Shown here: one piece after another, positions 8,169 through 16,288 of the stretch
Numbering within the stretch: position 1 is the stretch's first letter
How the letters are laid out: each line of letters begins with the position of its first letter
Notes under the pieces: generated by a model
Databases searched by the model: none
Told to the model about the DNA's origin: nothing
The model's input: the letters and a program-made list of their open reading frames with translations, nothing else
Made by a program: the position numbers and the translations under genes
Source of the DNA: Clostridia bacterium
Lineage (GTDB): Bacteria > Bacillota > Clostridia > Christensenellales > Aristaeellaceae
Length of the DNA stretch: 64,000 nt
Assembly (NCBI GenBank): GCA_017936375.1
Contig: JAGBFR010000047.1
Coordinates: 62,001 to 126,000 of the forward strand
Direction of reading: 5' to 3'

Positions 8169-8318
8169 ACTCCTTCCACCAGCCTGACGGCTGGTCCCCC
8201 TCCCTCAAGAGGGAGGATGCAACGATTCTTTTCAGCAGAATGGAATCGGCTTCTGACAAGCTGCTTTGAAGGCTCCCTCTTGAGGGAGCTGGCACGGCGC
8301 AGCCGTGACTGAGGGAGT
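8169..8318. repeat. Palindromic repeat, 150-bp family, copy A
   Basis: The ends ACTCCTTC and GAGGGAGT are near inverted repeats. Inside are two small hairpins (CCAGCC-TGAC-GGCTGG and CACGGC-GCA-GCCGTG) and two CCCTC/GAGGG hairpins, in mirror order. Related copies lie at 18621, 20146, 26529, 34929, 45207 and 58004. It encodes nothing and resembles a non-autonomous MITE-like element. Confidence 0.8.
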
Positions 8319-8361
8319 GCAGCAAGGCAGCACGACAGAAAAAACAGCGTAAACACAGAAC

Positions 8362-8406
8362 AACCCCGGCCAACCGATCAAAACCGATCGGGAAAGCCGG
8401 GGTTTT
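8362..8406 (+). terminator. Terminator between ppk1 and the convergent secreted-protein gene
   Basis: AACCCCGGC (8362-8370) pairs with GCCGGGGTT (8396-8404), followed by a short T run. The loop itself contains a second small hairpin (CCGATC/GATCGG). The position suits bidirectional termination. Confidence 0.65.
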
Positions 8407-8422
8407 ATGCATGCTATCGGAT

Positions 8423-9214
8423 TTACGGCTCCTCGCCGGGCGCGTAGATGATGTCCTCGCGCAGGCGGTAGATCGTCGCGCCGTACTTGCTGCGGCAGAA
8501 GGCGTCGATAAACCAGTCGATCTCCTTCACCGCGTCATACTGCACATAGGCGTAGCGCTCGCCGTTGATGCTCTTGCCCTTCATGTTGGAGTCCGCCCAG
8601 CGGACGGTATCCGTCTCCGGGTCGTAGTCGGCGATGAACATCATGCTGTGCGCGCCCACGCCGTAGTAGTAGTTCGCCGCCATCTGGAAGTAGTCGCCCC
8701 GCTGCACCTGCATGAGGAATTCTCGGGCGAGCTGCCTGTTCTCGGCCTTGCTCAGGTCATTGTTGTAGCGGAAGGTCGCCGCGGCGTAGAAGGGATTGCC
8801 CTCGGCGGCGGAGACGTCCTGCCATTCCACGCCGTAGACATAGGGCGCGCAGTCGGCCTTTTTCTGGTTATTGGGGATGACCAGCGGCACATCGGGGTAT
8901 TCTGCTATACGGAATGCGCTGCAATTCTCCCGGAAGAGATGGACGGTGAAATTCTTGCAGACATAGATATCCCCGCTGTACTGCGCGCGCCGGGCGCGGC
9001 CGTCCGCCTCGTCGTAGAGGGACTTGGCCGTTGCGATGATCCTGTCGATGAAATCCCCGCGCGCGTCGGTCTTCGTCCATTCCTGCGGGAGCAGGTCGGT
9101 CATGATGGCCTCCTGCGCGCCGAGCATCTCCTCCATGGAGAGGGCCTCGCCGATGACGAGGGAGGGCAGCAGCAGGAGGGCGAGCAGCGCCGGGAGGATG
9201 CGGATGAGCTTCAT
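8423..9214 (-). CDS. Secreted protein with papain/NlpC-like fold features, function unknown
   Basis: 263 residues with a clear signal peptide (LIRILPALLALLLLPSLVIG). No family is recognised with certainty. The layout is that of a papain-fold amidase or peptidase. A cysteine starts an amphipathic helix (YVCKNFTVHLFREN). A typical NlpC/P60 step follows: RGDYFQMAANYYYGVGAHSM, where the histidine precedes a strand (MMFIADY). Then comes DTVRWADSNMKG, with an Asp/Asn in the third catalytic position. Known papain-fold enzymes use this Cys-His-Asn/Asp order for peptidoglycan or peptide cleavage. Catalysis here is inference. It is flanked by ppk1 (convergent) and a TetR gene (divergent). Confidence 0.5.
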   Translation of the reverse strand: MKLIRILPALLALLLLPSLVIGEALSMEEMLGAQEAIMTDLLPQEWTKTDARGDFIDRIIATAKSLYDEADGRARRAQYSGDIYVCKNFTVHLFRENCSAFRIAEYPDVPLVIPNNQKKADCAPYVYGVEWQDVSAAEGNPFYAAATFRYNNDLSKAENRQLAREFLMQVQRGDYFQMAANYYYGVGAHSMMFIADYDPETDTVRWADSNMKGKSINGERYAYVQYDAVKEIDWFIDAFCRSKYGATIYRLREDIIYAPGEEP

Positions 9215-9587
9215 ATGGGTTTACCTCTGTTCTCAGTTTTGCCGCCTTCATTGTATCATGCGCGGCGGTGAAGATCAACCCATACAAAACAGTGGGATAA
9301 ATACCGCGAAGGAGGAGAAAAATTTTTTCTTTTTGTTCGGCTTTTTTGTTTGTCGAATTCTGTCGAATACGTTGTTAAATCATAACGAAAAAATCCGAAA
9401 TTTTCCATGTAATCATTGGAAATGGACACAAAATAATGTGTCCGCACTAATGATATAAAATCCTGCCTATCCATGGCGGCGGCCTGTACAGCCCCCGTTG
9501 ACGAATGAAAAAAAGTGTGTTATCATATGGAAAAATTCACATTTTTGCAATGATGATATGATATTTTCGCGATGGAGGAGAGTTATT
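9215..9587. other. AT-rich divergent intergenic region with TetR promoter
   Basis: This region is much more AT-rich than the surroundings and carries no gene. TTGACG (9498-9503) and TATCAT (9521-9526) with a 17-bp spacer form a plausible promoter for the TetR gene. Inverted arms TATCATAT (9521-9528) and ATATGATA (9556-9563) bracket the transcription start and could be its autoregulatory operator. A direct repeat TGTCGAAT appears twice near 9352-9369. A small hairpin GGACACA/TGTGTCC lies near 9423-9442. Confidence 0.5.
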
Positions 9588-10133
9588 ATGCCGCCGAAAC
9601 AGAGAATTACCCGTGAGATGATTCTTGAAAGATCCTTTGCCATGTTCTGCCGCGAGGGCATGGAGGCTGTCAATGCCCGTTCCGTGGCGAAGGCGCTCAA
9701 TTGCTCCACCCAGCCGATTTTCAGCTATTATGCGGGTATGAGCGATCTGAAGACGACGCTTGACCAGAAGGCGCACGAATTGTGGGCACAGATGCTGGAA
9801 GGCGCCTCCCGCGAGGGCAATCACTTTGAGAATTGCTGCTGCGCGTATCTGCGCTTTGCCTGCGAGCAGCCGCAGCTCTTTGCCCATCTGTTCATGCGCA
9901 TTGGCAAGGACACCAGCGCGATGGGCGGCCCGGAGGGCTGGCGCGATGAGATGATCCGCTACGAGTGCGAGCAGTTTGGCATCAATGAGGAGCAGGCTGC
10001 CGCGCTCTGCACGAAGCTGATGACCTATGTGCACGGTCTTGCCTCCGTCAAGGCGTCCCGCCTTGAGAGCTATGACGAGAGCCTTGTCGAGCATGTCAGG
10101 TCGGTGCATGCCGCGCTCAAGTGCAGCCTGTAA
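9588..10133 (+). CDS. TetR/AcrR-family transcriptional regulator
   Basis: 181 residues from ATG 9588, preceded by GGAGGAG; the open frame extends upstream without a ribosome site. The N-terminal helix-turn-helix is clear: ITREMILERSFAMFCREGME, then ARSVAKALNCSTQPIFSYYAG. The divergent C-terminal ligand domain has a cysteine cluster (NCCCAYLRFAC). It probably represses itself and a neighbour. The convergent MATE exporter is an attractive target because TetR proteins often control efflux pumps, but the pump has its own distant promoter, so this is only inference. Confidence 0.85.
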   Translation: MPPKQRITREMILERSFAMFCREGMEAVNARSVAKALNCSTQPIFSYYAGMSDLKTTLDQKAHELWAQMLEGASREGNHFENCCCAYLRFACEQPQLFAHLFMRIGKDTSAMGGPEGWRDEMIRYECEQFGINEEQAAALCTKLMTYVHGLASVKASRLESYDESLVEHVRSVHAALKCSL

Positions 10134-10150
10134 TTCTGCAATCAAAGAAC

Positions 10151-10185
10151 GCCTGCCGGATGATCCGGCAGGCGCTTTGTTTTTT
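10151..10185. terminator. Bidirectional terminator between tetR and MATE genes
   Basis: A perfect 10-bp stem (10151-10160 with 10164-10173) with a 3-base loop is followed by GCTTTGTTTTTT on the plus strand. It serves the convergent tetR and MATE genes. Confidence 0.85.
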
Positions 10186-10200
10186 CTGAATCCGGGGGCT

Positions 10201-11583
10201 TTATCGGCGGGCGAGCTCCTCGGCGGTGAATTCCTGCTTGAAGCGGCGCTTCCAGATGATGTAGAAGAAGTAGCTGTGCACGCTGAGCGTGATGAGCCAC
10301 GAGACGGGATAGGAGACCATCAGGCAGAACATGGTGGGGAAGGCGGCGAAGACCGTCATCACCCAGAATATGCGGAAGACGCAGGCGCCGAGGATGGAGA
10401 CGACCATCGGCAGGATGGAATAGCCGATGCCGCGCAGCGCGCCGGTCATGACGTCCATGATGCCGCAGAGGAAGTACGGCAGGCAAAAGACGTACAGGCG
10501 CTCCATGCCCGCGGCGATGACGGCGGGGTCCGCGCTGTAGAGGGAGAGCAGCTGCTCGCCGAAGACGCAGGAGAACGTGCCGAGAGACAGGCCGAAGGCC
10601 ACCGCCCAGAAGAGGCAGACCTTCATCGAGGTGATGATGCGCATGGGCTTGCGCGCGCCGATATTCTGCCCGGCGAAGCAGGTGATCGCCTGCTGGAAGG
10701 TATTCATCGCCTGATAGATGAAATTGCCGATGTTCGCCGCGGCGGAGTTGCCGGCGATGACGATGGAGCCGAAGCTATTGACCGAGGACTGGATGACCAC
10801 ATTGGACAGCGAGAAGACCGAGGACTGGATGCCCGCCGGCAGGCCGATGCGCACGATCTCGCCCAGGATGGGCGGCGTGATGCGCAGGCGGTGGAGATAG
10901 AGATGGGTCGGCCCGTCCATGCCCATGAGCGAATGGACGACCAGCACGGCGGAGACCGCCTGCGAGATGATCGTCGCCAGCGCGACGCCCGCAACGCTCA
11001 TGTGGAAGAGGATGACGAAGATCAGGTTGAGCACGACGTTGATGACGCCGGCGAAGGTCAGGAAGTAGAGCGGGCGCTTGGTGTCGCCAACGGCGCGCAG
11101 CACGGCCGCGCAGAAGTTATAGAGCATCTGCACCGGCATGCCGAGGAAGAGGATGCGCACATAGAGCACGGCGAGGTCGATGACGTCCTCCGGCGAGCCC
11201 ATCAGCTGCAGCAGCGGGCGTGCGGCGACAAAGCCCACCACCGTCAGCAGCAGGCCGCCGAGCACCGAGATGACCACGGCGGTATGGACCGTCTGGGAGA
11301 CCTTCTGATTCTCGCGCGAGCCGGTGTAGCGCGCGACGAGCACGTTGACGCCGACGGACAGGCCGATGAACAGGCTGACGATCATGTTGTTGAGCGAGCC
11401 GACGGAGCCGACAGCGGCCAGCGCTTCATTGCCGGCAAAGCGGCCGACGACGATGGTATCCGCCGCGTTGAAGAGCAGCTGCAGGATGCCGGAGAGCATG
11501 ATCGGCAGGGCGAAGAAGAGTACCTTGCTCATCAGCGGTCCTTCGGTCATATCCATGGTACGGTGGGCGTGTGTCTTGAACAT
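10201..11583 (-). CDS. MATE-family multidrug/toxin efflux transporter
   Basis: 460 residues, the usual MATE length, with about twelve hydrophobic segments in two related halves. The first half opens with MTEGPLMSKVLFFALPIMLS, the classic MATE N-terminus. It continues with NAADTIVVGRFAGNEALAAVG, where the conserved Asp is placed for cation coupling. The second half repeats the pattern (FSLSNVVIQSSVNSFGS, then FAGQNIGARKP). Family members export drugs or metabolites using Na+ or H+ gradients; the substrate is unknown. The start has GGGAGA about ten bases upstream. Confidence 0.92.
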   Translation of the reverse strand: MFKTHAHRTMDMTEGPLMSKVLFFALPIMLSGILQLLFNAADTIVVGRFAGNEALAAVGSVGSLNNMIVSLFIGLSVGVNVLVARYTGSRENQKVSQTVHTAVVISVLGGLLLTVVGFVAARPLLQLMGSPEDVIDLAVLYVRILFLGMPVQMLYNFCAAVLRAVGDTKRPLYFLTFAGVINVVLNLIFVILFHMSVAGVALATIISQAVSAVLVVHSLMGMDGPTHLYLHRLRITPPILGEIVRIGLPAGIQSSVFSLSNVVIQSSVNSFGSIVIAGNSAAANIGNFIYQAMNTFQQAITCFAGQNIGARKPMRIITSMKVCLFWAVAFGLSLGTFSCVFGEQLLSLYSADPAVIAAGMERLYVFCLPYFLCGIMDVMTGALRGIGYSILPMVVSILGACVFRIFWVMTVFAAFPTMFCLMVSYPVSWLITLSVHSYFFYIIWKRRFKQEFTAEELARR

Positions 11584-11776
11584 GGCAGATGATCTCCCTT
11601 GATCTGTACGGGCTGGGCTGCCCGGCCTTGAATGCTATGCTGATTATAGCACGTACCCACGGCAAAGGAAAGAGCGGTAAGCGCGCTGCGGCCGGGGATT
11701 TGCAGCCAAAAAGAGGAATTTGCAGCCCGGCGCAGAATATGTATGAGCGTGAGCCGTCTCCATCGGGAGGGGGCCT

Positions 11777-11812
11777 GCCTGTGCGATGCGCACGGGCTTC
11801 ATCTGTTTTTTG
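11777..11812 (+). promoter_or_regulatory. Leader hairpin with U-rich tail before the CDF gene
   Basis: GCCTGTGCG and CGCACGGGC (11777-11785 with 11789-11797) form a 9-bp stem, with a T6 tract about ten bases later. It lies 50 bases before the CDF ribosome site. It could be an attenuator; no known metal riboswitch could be recognised. Confidence 0.3.
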
Positions 11813-11862
11813 GAGAGTTTGCCGCGTCTGACTGCGCGGCTGCATATGAAGGGGGTATCTGG

Positions 11863-13038
11863 ATGTTCAGGACGCTGTTTCATCTGATGACGGGGAAGGA
11901 AATGGCGGCGGACGAGCGCACGCGCAGCGCCTGCGGCAAGGCGGCGAGCCTCGCCGGCGTGGGCGTCAATGCGCTGCTCTTTGCCGCGAAGGCGGCGGCG
12001 GGCGTCGTCAGCGGGTCGGTCGCCATCACGGCGGACGCCTTCAACAACCTGACGGACGCCTCCTCGAGCGTGGTGAGCCTGCTGGGCTTCAAGCTCGCGG
12101 AGAAGCCCGCCGATGCGGAGCACCCCTACGGACACGGCCGGTTTGAGTACCTCTCCGCGCTGCTGGTCGCGGTGATGGTGATGGTCATCGGCGTAGAGCT
12201 GATGAAGAGCAGCGTGCAGAAGATCCTTGCGCCCACGGCCGTTGCGATGAGCGCAGTATCGCTCTTTGCGCTGATCCTGTCCATCGCGGCGAAGCTCGCC
12301 CTCGCGTGGATGAATCGCCGCGTCGGCAGCCGGATCGGCTCCGGCGTGCTGCTCGCCGCCGCGCAGGACAGCCGAAACGATGTGATCGCCACCTCCGCCG
12401 TGCTGCTGGCGACGATTGTCGGCCATTTTTCCGGCCTCATGCTCGACGGCTGGATGGGCGCGGCGGTGGCGCTGTTCATCCTGGTGAGCGGGTTCAATCT
12501 GGTGAAGGAGACGGTCGATCCGCTGCTGGGCAGCGTGCCGGACAGGGCGCGCGTGGACGCCATCCGCGATAAGATCATGAGCTATCCCGGCGTGCTGGGC
12601 GTGCATGATCTGCTGGTGCATGACTACGGCCCGGGGCGGCAGTTCGCCAGCGTGCATGTGGAGATGCCCGCCTCGGAGGATCCGCTCGTCTGCCACGATC
12701 TGCTGGACAATATTGAGCGCAGCTTCTTTGAGGAAGAGGGGCTGCATCTGGTTATCCACTACGATCCCGTCGCCACGGACGATCCGCGCCTGCCCGTCTT
12801 CCGCGCGTTCATCGGGCAGATTGCCGCCGAGATCCATCCGCAGATGACCATCCACGACCTGAGGATCGTGCCGGGCAGCACGCATGTGAACATCGTCTTT
12901 GACTGCGTGATGCCCTATGATCTCAACCAGCCCGCCGCCCATCTGCGCAGCCTGATCGCGGAGCGCGTGCAGGAGGCCTATCCCAATCACTACTGCGTGA
13001 TCACCTTCGAGCGCAGCTATGTCAGCGGCGGGGCGTGA
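11863..13038 (+). CDS. Cation diffusion facilitator (CDF) metal transporter
   Basis: 391 residues from ATG 11863 with AGGGGG upstream. The frame opens earlier but without support. CDF exporters swap divalent metal ions (Zn, Mn, Fe, Co) for protons. Transmembrane helix 2 carries the metal site ADAFNNLTDASSS, and the cytoplasmic loop has HPYGHGRFEYL, the family H-P-x-G-H-x-R signature. Transmembrane helix 5 carries the partner site (AAAQDSRNDVIATSAV). The C-terminal cytoplasmic domain (from about residue 215) holds a MTIHDLRIVPG strand typical of the regulatory CTD, extended by about 90 residues over the shortest members. Metal specificity is not assigned. Confidence 0.92.
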   Translation: MFRTLFHLMTGKEMAADERTRSACGKAASLAGVGVNALLFAAKAAAGVVSGSVAITADAFNNLTDASSSVVSLLGFKLAEKPADAEHPYGHGRFEYLSALLVAVMVMVIGVELMKSSVQKILAPTAVAMSAVSLFALILSIAAKLALAWMNRRVGSRIGSGVLLAAAQDSRNDVIATSAVLLATIVGHFSGLMLDGWMGAAVALFILVSGFNLVKETVDPLLGSVPDRARVDAIRDKIMSYPGVLGVHDLLVHDYGPGRQFASVHVEMPASEDPLVCHDLLDNIERSFFEEEGLHLVIHYDPVATDDPRLPVFRAFIGQIAAEIHPQMTIHDLRIVPGSTHVNIVFDCVMPYDLNQPAAHLRSLIAERVQEAYPNHYCVITFERSYVSGGA

Positions 13039-13051
13039 GCGGGGCTTTCCC

Positions 13052-13080
13052 TTGCCTGCGGATGCGCAATGTGATATAAT
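13052..13080 (+). promoter_or_regulatory. Promoter of the Eis-like gene
   Basis: TTGCCT (13052-13057) and perfect TATAAT (13075-13080) have a 17-bp spacer and lie 38 bases before the start. Confidence 0.7.
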
Positions 13081-13117
13081 TATAGAATCGATTGATTTTT
13101 TTCAGAAGGGGATTGCC

Positions 13118-14341
13118 ATGAGACAGGGTAGACTGGAGGATCGCCTGCAGATGCGCAGGCTCACCACGGACGACACGGCGCAGTATAATGCGCTGCTTCG
13201 CTATGCCTTTCAGGTGACGGACAGCGAGCTCGCCTCGCTCGGCTGGGACCAGAAGGGCATGGAGAAGTCGAAGAAGCCCGTCCTCAAGAAGACGGAGTCC
13301 TTCGGCTGGTTCGACGGGGAGAAGCTCGCCTCTCAGATCAGCGTCTATCCCATGCAGGTCAATCTCTTCGGCCAGATGTACAAGATGGGCGGCATCACCG
13401 GCGTGGCGACATATCCGGAGTATTCCGGCCGGGGCCTCATGAGCCGTCTGATGAAGCAGGCGCTTGACGACATGCGCAAAAACCATCAGTGCGTGTCGAT
13501 GCTTTTCCCGTATCTGATCCCCTATTACCGCAAGAAGGGATGGGAGATCGTCTCGGACAAGATGACCTACACCATCAAGGACACCCAGCTGCCCAAGCGC
13601 CGCCGGGTCAGCGGCATGGTCGAGCGCGTGAGCACGGACAGCGAGGACCTGCGCCGCGTGCACGATGAATTCACCAGGATGCGCCACGGCGCGCTCAAGC
13701 GCAACGACCTCGAGTGGGAGGAGTACTGGCGCTGGGAGGCGGACGACGTCCTCGTCGCCGTGTATTACGACGCGGACGACAAGCCGCGCGGCTATCTGGT
13801 CTATTACATCGCCAACGACGTCTTCAAGATCAAGGAGCTCGTCTATAACAATCAGGAGGCCCGCCACGGCCTGTGGAATTACATCTCCGCGCACTTCACG
13901 ATGATCGAGAAGGTTGTGGGCAACAATTACACCAACGAGCCGATGGCCTTCCTGCTGGAGGACAGCGAGATACAGGAGGAGATCGAGCCGTACATCATGG
14001 CCCGCATCGTCGACTTTGAGGAGTTCATCCGCCAGTATCCGTTCGACATCATCTCCATCCATGACGACCTGCATTTCGTCATCGACGACCCGATCATGGA
14101 GTGCAACTGCGGCGACTTTTCCCTCCGCTGGGATGAACAGGGCAATACGATCCTCGAGCGCGGCGGCACGCAGGGCGAATTGGTGCGCTGCGATATCCAG
14201 ACGCTGACGGCCATGTTCTACGGCTACAAGCGCCCGACATACCTAAAGCGCGTCGAGCGCCTGCGCGCGGGCGACACCGCCGTGCGCATCCTCGAGGACA
14301 TCATTCCCATCGAGCAGCCGTATTTCTCGGATTACTTCTGA
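13118..14341 (+). CDS. Eis-like GNAT N-acetyltransferase
   Basis: 407 residues from ATG 13118 (AGAAGGGG upstream). The length and layout fit the Eis family: an N-terminal GNAT domain, a second GNAT-like domain and a C-terminal sterol-carrier-protein-like domain. The acetyl-CoA motif is GVATYPEYSGRGLMSRLMKQ, and LIPYYRKKGWEIVSD follows as in Eis proteins. The last 80 residues (GDFSLRWDEQGNTILERGG) match the SCP2-like end, finishing with a C-terminal carboxylate on a short aromatic tail. Known Eis enzymes acetylate several amines of aminoglycosides or lysines of peptides; the native substrate here is unknown. It is followed after 40 bases by rlmA. Confidence 0.85.
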   Translation: MRQGRLEDRLQMRRLTTDDTAQYNALLRYAFQVTDSELASLGWDQKGMEKSKKPVLKKTESFGWFDGEKLASQISVYPMQVNLFGQMYKMGGITGVATYPEYSGRGLMSRLMKQALDDMRKNHQCVSMLFPYLIPYYRKKGWEIVSDKMTYTIKDTQLPKRRRVSGMVERVSTDSEDLRRVHDEFTRMRHGALKRNDLEWEEYWRWEADDVLVAVYYDADDKPRGYLVYYIANDVFKIKELVYNNQEARHGLWNYISAHFTMIEKVVGNNYTNEPMAFLLEDSEIQEEIEPYIMARIVDFEEFIRQYPFDIISIHDDLHFVIDDPIMECNCGDFSLRWDEQGNTILERGGTQGELVRCDIQTLTAMFYGYKRPTYLKRVERLRAGDTAVRILEDIIPIEQPYFSDYF

Positions 14342-14381
14342 TTGGATTTTTTGATAGATCATTGCGAAAGGGCGGAGATTC

Positions 14382-15200
14382 ATGCGGCAGGAGGCCGTCT
14401 CTCTGCTCCGCTGTCCGATCTGCAAAGGCGCGCTTTCGCAGGAGGGGAACAGTCTCCTCTGCGCAAAGCGCCATTGCTTTGACGTCGCGCGTCAGGGCGA
14501 TGTGAACCTTGCGCCGGGCAGGCGGGCGGATTTCTATACGAAGGAGCTGTTTGTCAGCCGCGCCGCCGTGTTTGAGGGCGGCGTGTTTGATCCCGTCATC
14601 GAGGCGATCGGCGGGGCGATTGAGCGCCATGTGCGCGCCGCGCAGCCCGTGCTGGTGGACGCCGGCTGCGGCGAGGGCTATTACACCCGCCGCGTCCTTG
14701 CGGAGCGGGCGATGACGCGCATCGGCTTTGATCTGTGCAAGGAGGCCGTGCGCCTCGCCGCCAGGAGCGACAAGGCAGGCAGCTATTTTGTCGGCGATCT
14801 GGCGAATATCCCGCTTGAGGACGCCTGCGCGGACGTGCTGCTGGACGTCTTCACCCCGGCGAATTATGCGGAGTTTGCCCGCGTTTTGCGGCCCGGCGGC
14901 GTGATCGTCAAGCTCTCCCCGCGCGCGGGCTACCTCGTGCAGCTGCGCGAGGCGGCGAAGGATCAGCTGCGCCATGCCCGCTACGAGGGCGGCCGTGTGG
15001 AGGAATACGCGGCCTCGCGCATGCAGGTGCTCGAGACGCGGGAGATTACCTATACCCTGCCCGTCAGCGAGGCGCTCGTCTGGCATCTGGCGCGCATGAC
15101 GCCGATGCTCGCGGGCGTCGATCTTGAGCGGGTGGACCTGAGCGGCGTCCGCGAGATCACCATCGACGAGACGATGGTCGTCGGTCAATTCACCAAATAA
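14382..15200 (+). CDS. rlmA: 23S rRNA (guanine-N1)-methyltransferase, RlmA family
   Basis: 272 residues, the family length. RlmA methylates N1 of G745 (or G748 in the TlrB branch) in helix 35 of 23S rRNA, near the macrolide tunnel. The N-terminal zinc ribbon is intact: C11-x2-C14, C27 and H31 (CPIC...LLCAKRHCFD). The SAM-binding loop VDAGCGEGYYT follows, then FDLCKEAVRLAAR and LLDVFTPANYAEFARVLRPGG, all typical. It is probably co-transcribed with the Eis-like gene 40 bases upstream. Whether it is the I (G745) or II (G748) type cannot be decided by eye. Confidence 0.92.
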   Translation: MRQEAVSLLRCPICKGALSQEGNSLLCAKRHCFDVARQGDVNLAPGRRADFYTKELFVSRAAVFEGGVFDPVIEAIGGAIERHVRAAQPVLVDAGCGEGYYTRRVLAERAMTRIGFDLCKEAVRLAARSDKAGSYFVGDLANIPLEDACADVLLDVFTPANYAEFARVLRPGGVIVKLSPRAGYLVQLREAAKDQLRHARYEGGRVEEYAASRMQVLETREITYTLPVSEALVWHLARMTPMLAGVDLERVDLSGVREITIDETMVVGQFTK

Positions 15201-15259
15201 GGCGGCGGGCCCGAAGGCGGGCGGCGCTGCTGAATCATCATATAGGAGGAACATACGAC

Positions 15260-16285
15260 ATGAGAGCCTTTTTTCAGAATGACTACGGCGAGGGCGCGCA
15301 TCCGCTGATCATGCAGCGCCTGATGGAGACGAATCTGGAGCACACCTGCGGCTATGGGCTGGATGACTACAGCCTGCGCGCCGCGGCGCTCATCCGCGAG
15401 AAGTGCGCCTGCCCGCAGGCAGAGGTGCACATGATGGCCGGCGGCACATCCGCCAATGCCATCGCGCTCGCCGCGTTCATGCGCCCGTATGAGGCGGCTG
15501 TTGCGGCGGCCAGCGGCCATATCAATGTCCACGAGACCGGCGCGATCGAGGCGACGGGGCATAAGGTGCTCGTCGCCGCATCGAAGGACGGCAAGGTGCT
15601 GCCCGAGGGCGTGCGCGCCGTCTGCCGTGAGCACACGGACGAGCACATGGTGCACCCGCGCGTGCTCTATATCAGCCAGTCCACCGAGGTCGGCACGGTC
15701 TACAACAAGGCCGAGCTGCTGGCCCTGCGCGCGGTCTGCGACGAGTGCGGCCTGATCCTCTACATCGACGGCGCGCGCCTTGGCAGCGCATTGATGAGTG
15801 CGGAATGCGACGTGACGCTTGCGGATCTGGCGCAGATCGCCGACTGCTTCTACATCGGCGGCACGAAGAACGGCATGCTCTTCGGCGAGGCGATGGTCAT
15901 CGTAAGTCCCGCCCTGCAGAAGGACTTCCGCTTCATGATCAAGAACCGCGGCGGCATGATGGCCAAGGGCCGTCTGTGCGGCCTGATGTTCCTGACCGCG
16001 TTTGAAAACGACGATTACTTCGCATGGGCGAAGCATGCCAACGCCATGGCCGATATCATCCGCGAGGGCATGGCGCGCGGCGGCGTGGAATTCTTCCAGA
16101 AGACGACGAGCAATCAGGTCTTTCCGGTCATCACCCGCGAGCAGGAGGCGGCGCTCGCCGAGCGCTTTGCCTTCGAGCACTGGGCTGATCTGCCGGATGG
16201 CCGCGTCTCCGTCCGCTTTGTGACCAGCTGGGCGACGACCGAGGAGGACGCAAAGCTCCTCGCCGCCGAGATGGAGAGGCTCTGA
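15260..16285 (+). CDS. Low-specificity threonine aldolase / beta-eliminating lyase family
   Basis: 341 residues, a fold-type I PLP enzyme. Key features are GYGLDDYSLRAAALIREK at the N-terminus, the GGTSANAIAL phosphate-binding loop, HINVHETGAIEATGHKV, and YIDGARLGSALM with the Asp and Arg for PLP and carboxylate binding. The Schiff-base lysine is in YIGGTKNGML (K203). The family cleaves threonine or allo-threonine to glycine and acetaldehyde. A GGAGG ribosome site precedes the ATG. The next gene starts 3 bases after its stop, so they share a transcript. Confidence 0.92.
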   Translation: MRAFFQNDYGEGAHPLIMQRLMETNLEHTCGYGLDDYSLRAAALIREKCACPQAEVHMMAGGTSANAIALAAFMRPYEAAVAAASGHINVHETGAIEATGHKVLVAASKDGKVLPEGVRAVCREHTDEHMVHPRVLYISQSTEVGTVYNKAELLALRAVCDECGLILYIDGARLGSALMSAECDVTLADLAQIADCFYIGGTKNGMLFGEAMVIVSPALQKDFRFMIKNRGGMMAKGRLCGLMFLTAFENDDYFAWAKHANAMADIIREGMARGGVEFFQKTTSNQVFPVITREQEAALAERFAFEHWADLPDGRVSVRFVTSWATTEEDAKLLAAEMERL

Positions 16286-16288
16286 TCG

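Noticed and set aside
10027..11592. A 521-codon plus-strand frame opposite the MATE transporter
   Set aside because: Acidic, Asp/His-rich antisense shadow of a clear MATE gene; no ribosome site or domain. The same reasoning applies to long frames opposite the flavin reductase (3912-5651), ppk1 (6671-8356), NifS (46838-48565) and the GH3 gene (61537-63318).
11644..11862. A Mn2+ (yybP-ykoY) riboswitch before the CDF gene
   Set aside because: The conserved junction sequences of that class were not found; only a simple hairpin is visible.
13118..15200. An antibiotic-resistance island (MATE, Eis-like, RlmA)
   Set aside because: These are common chromosomal genes with base composition like their neighbours and separate promoters; no mobility genes flank them. 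Proximity alone is weak evidence.
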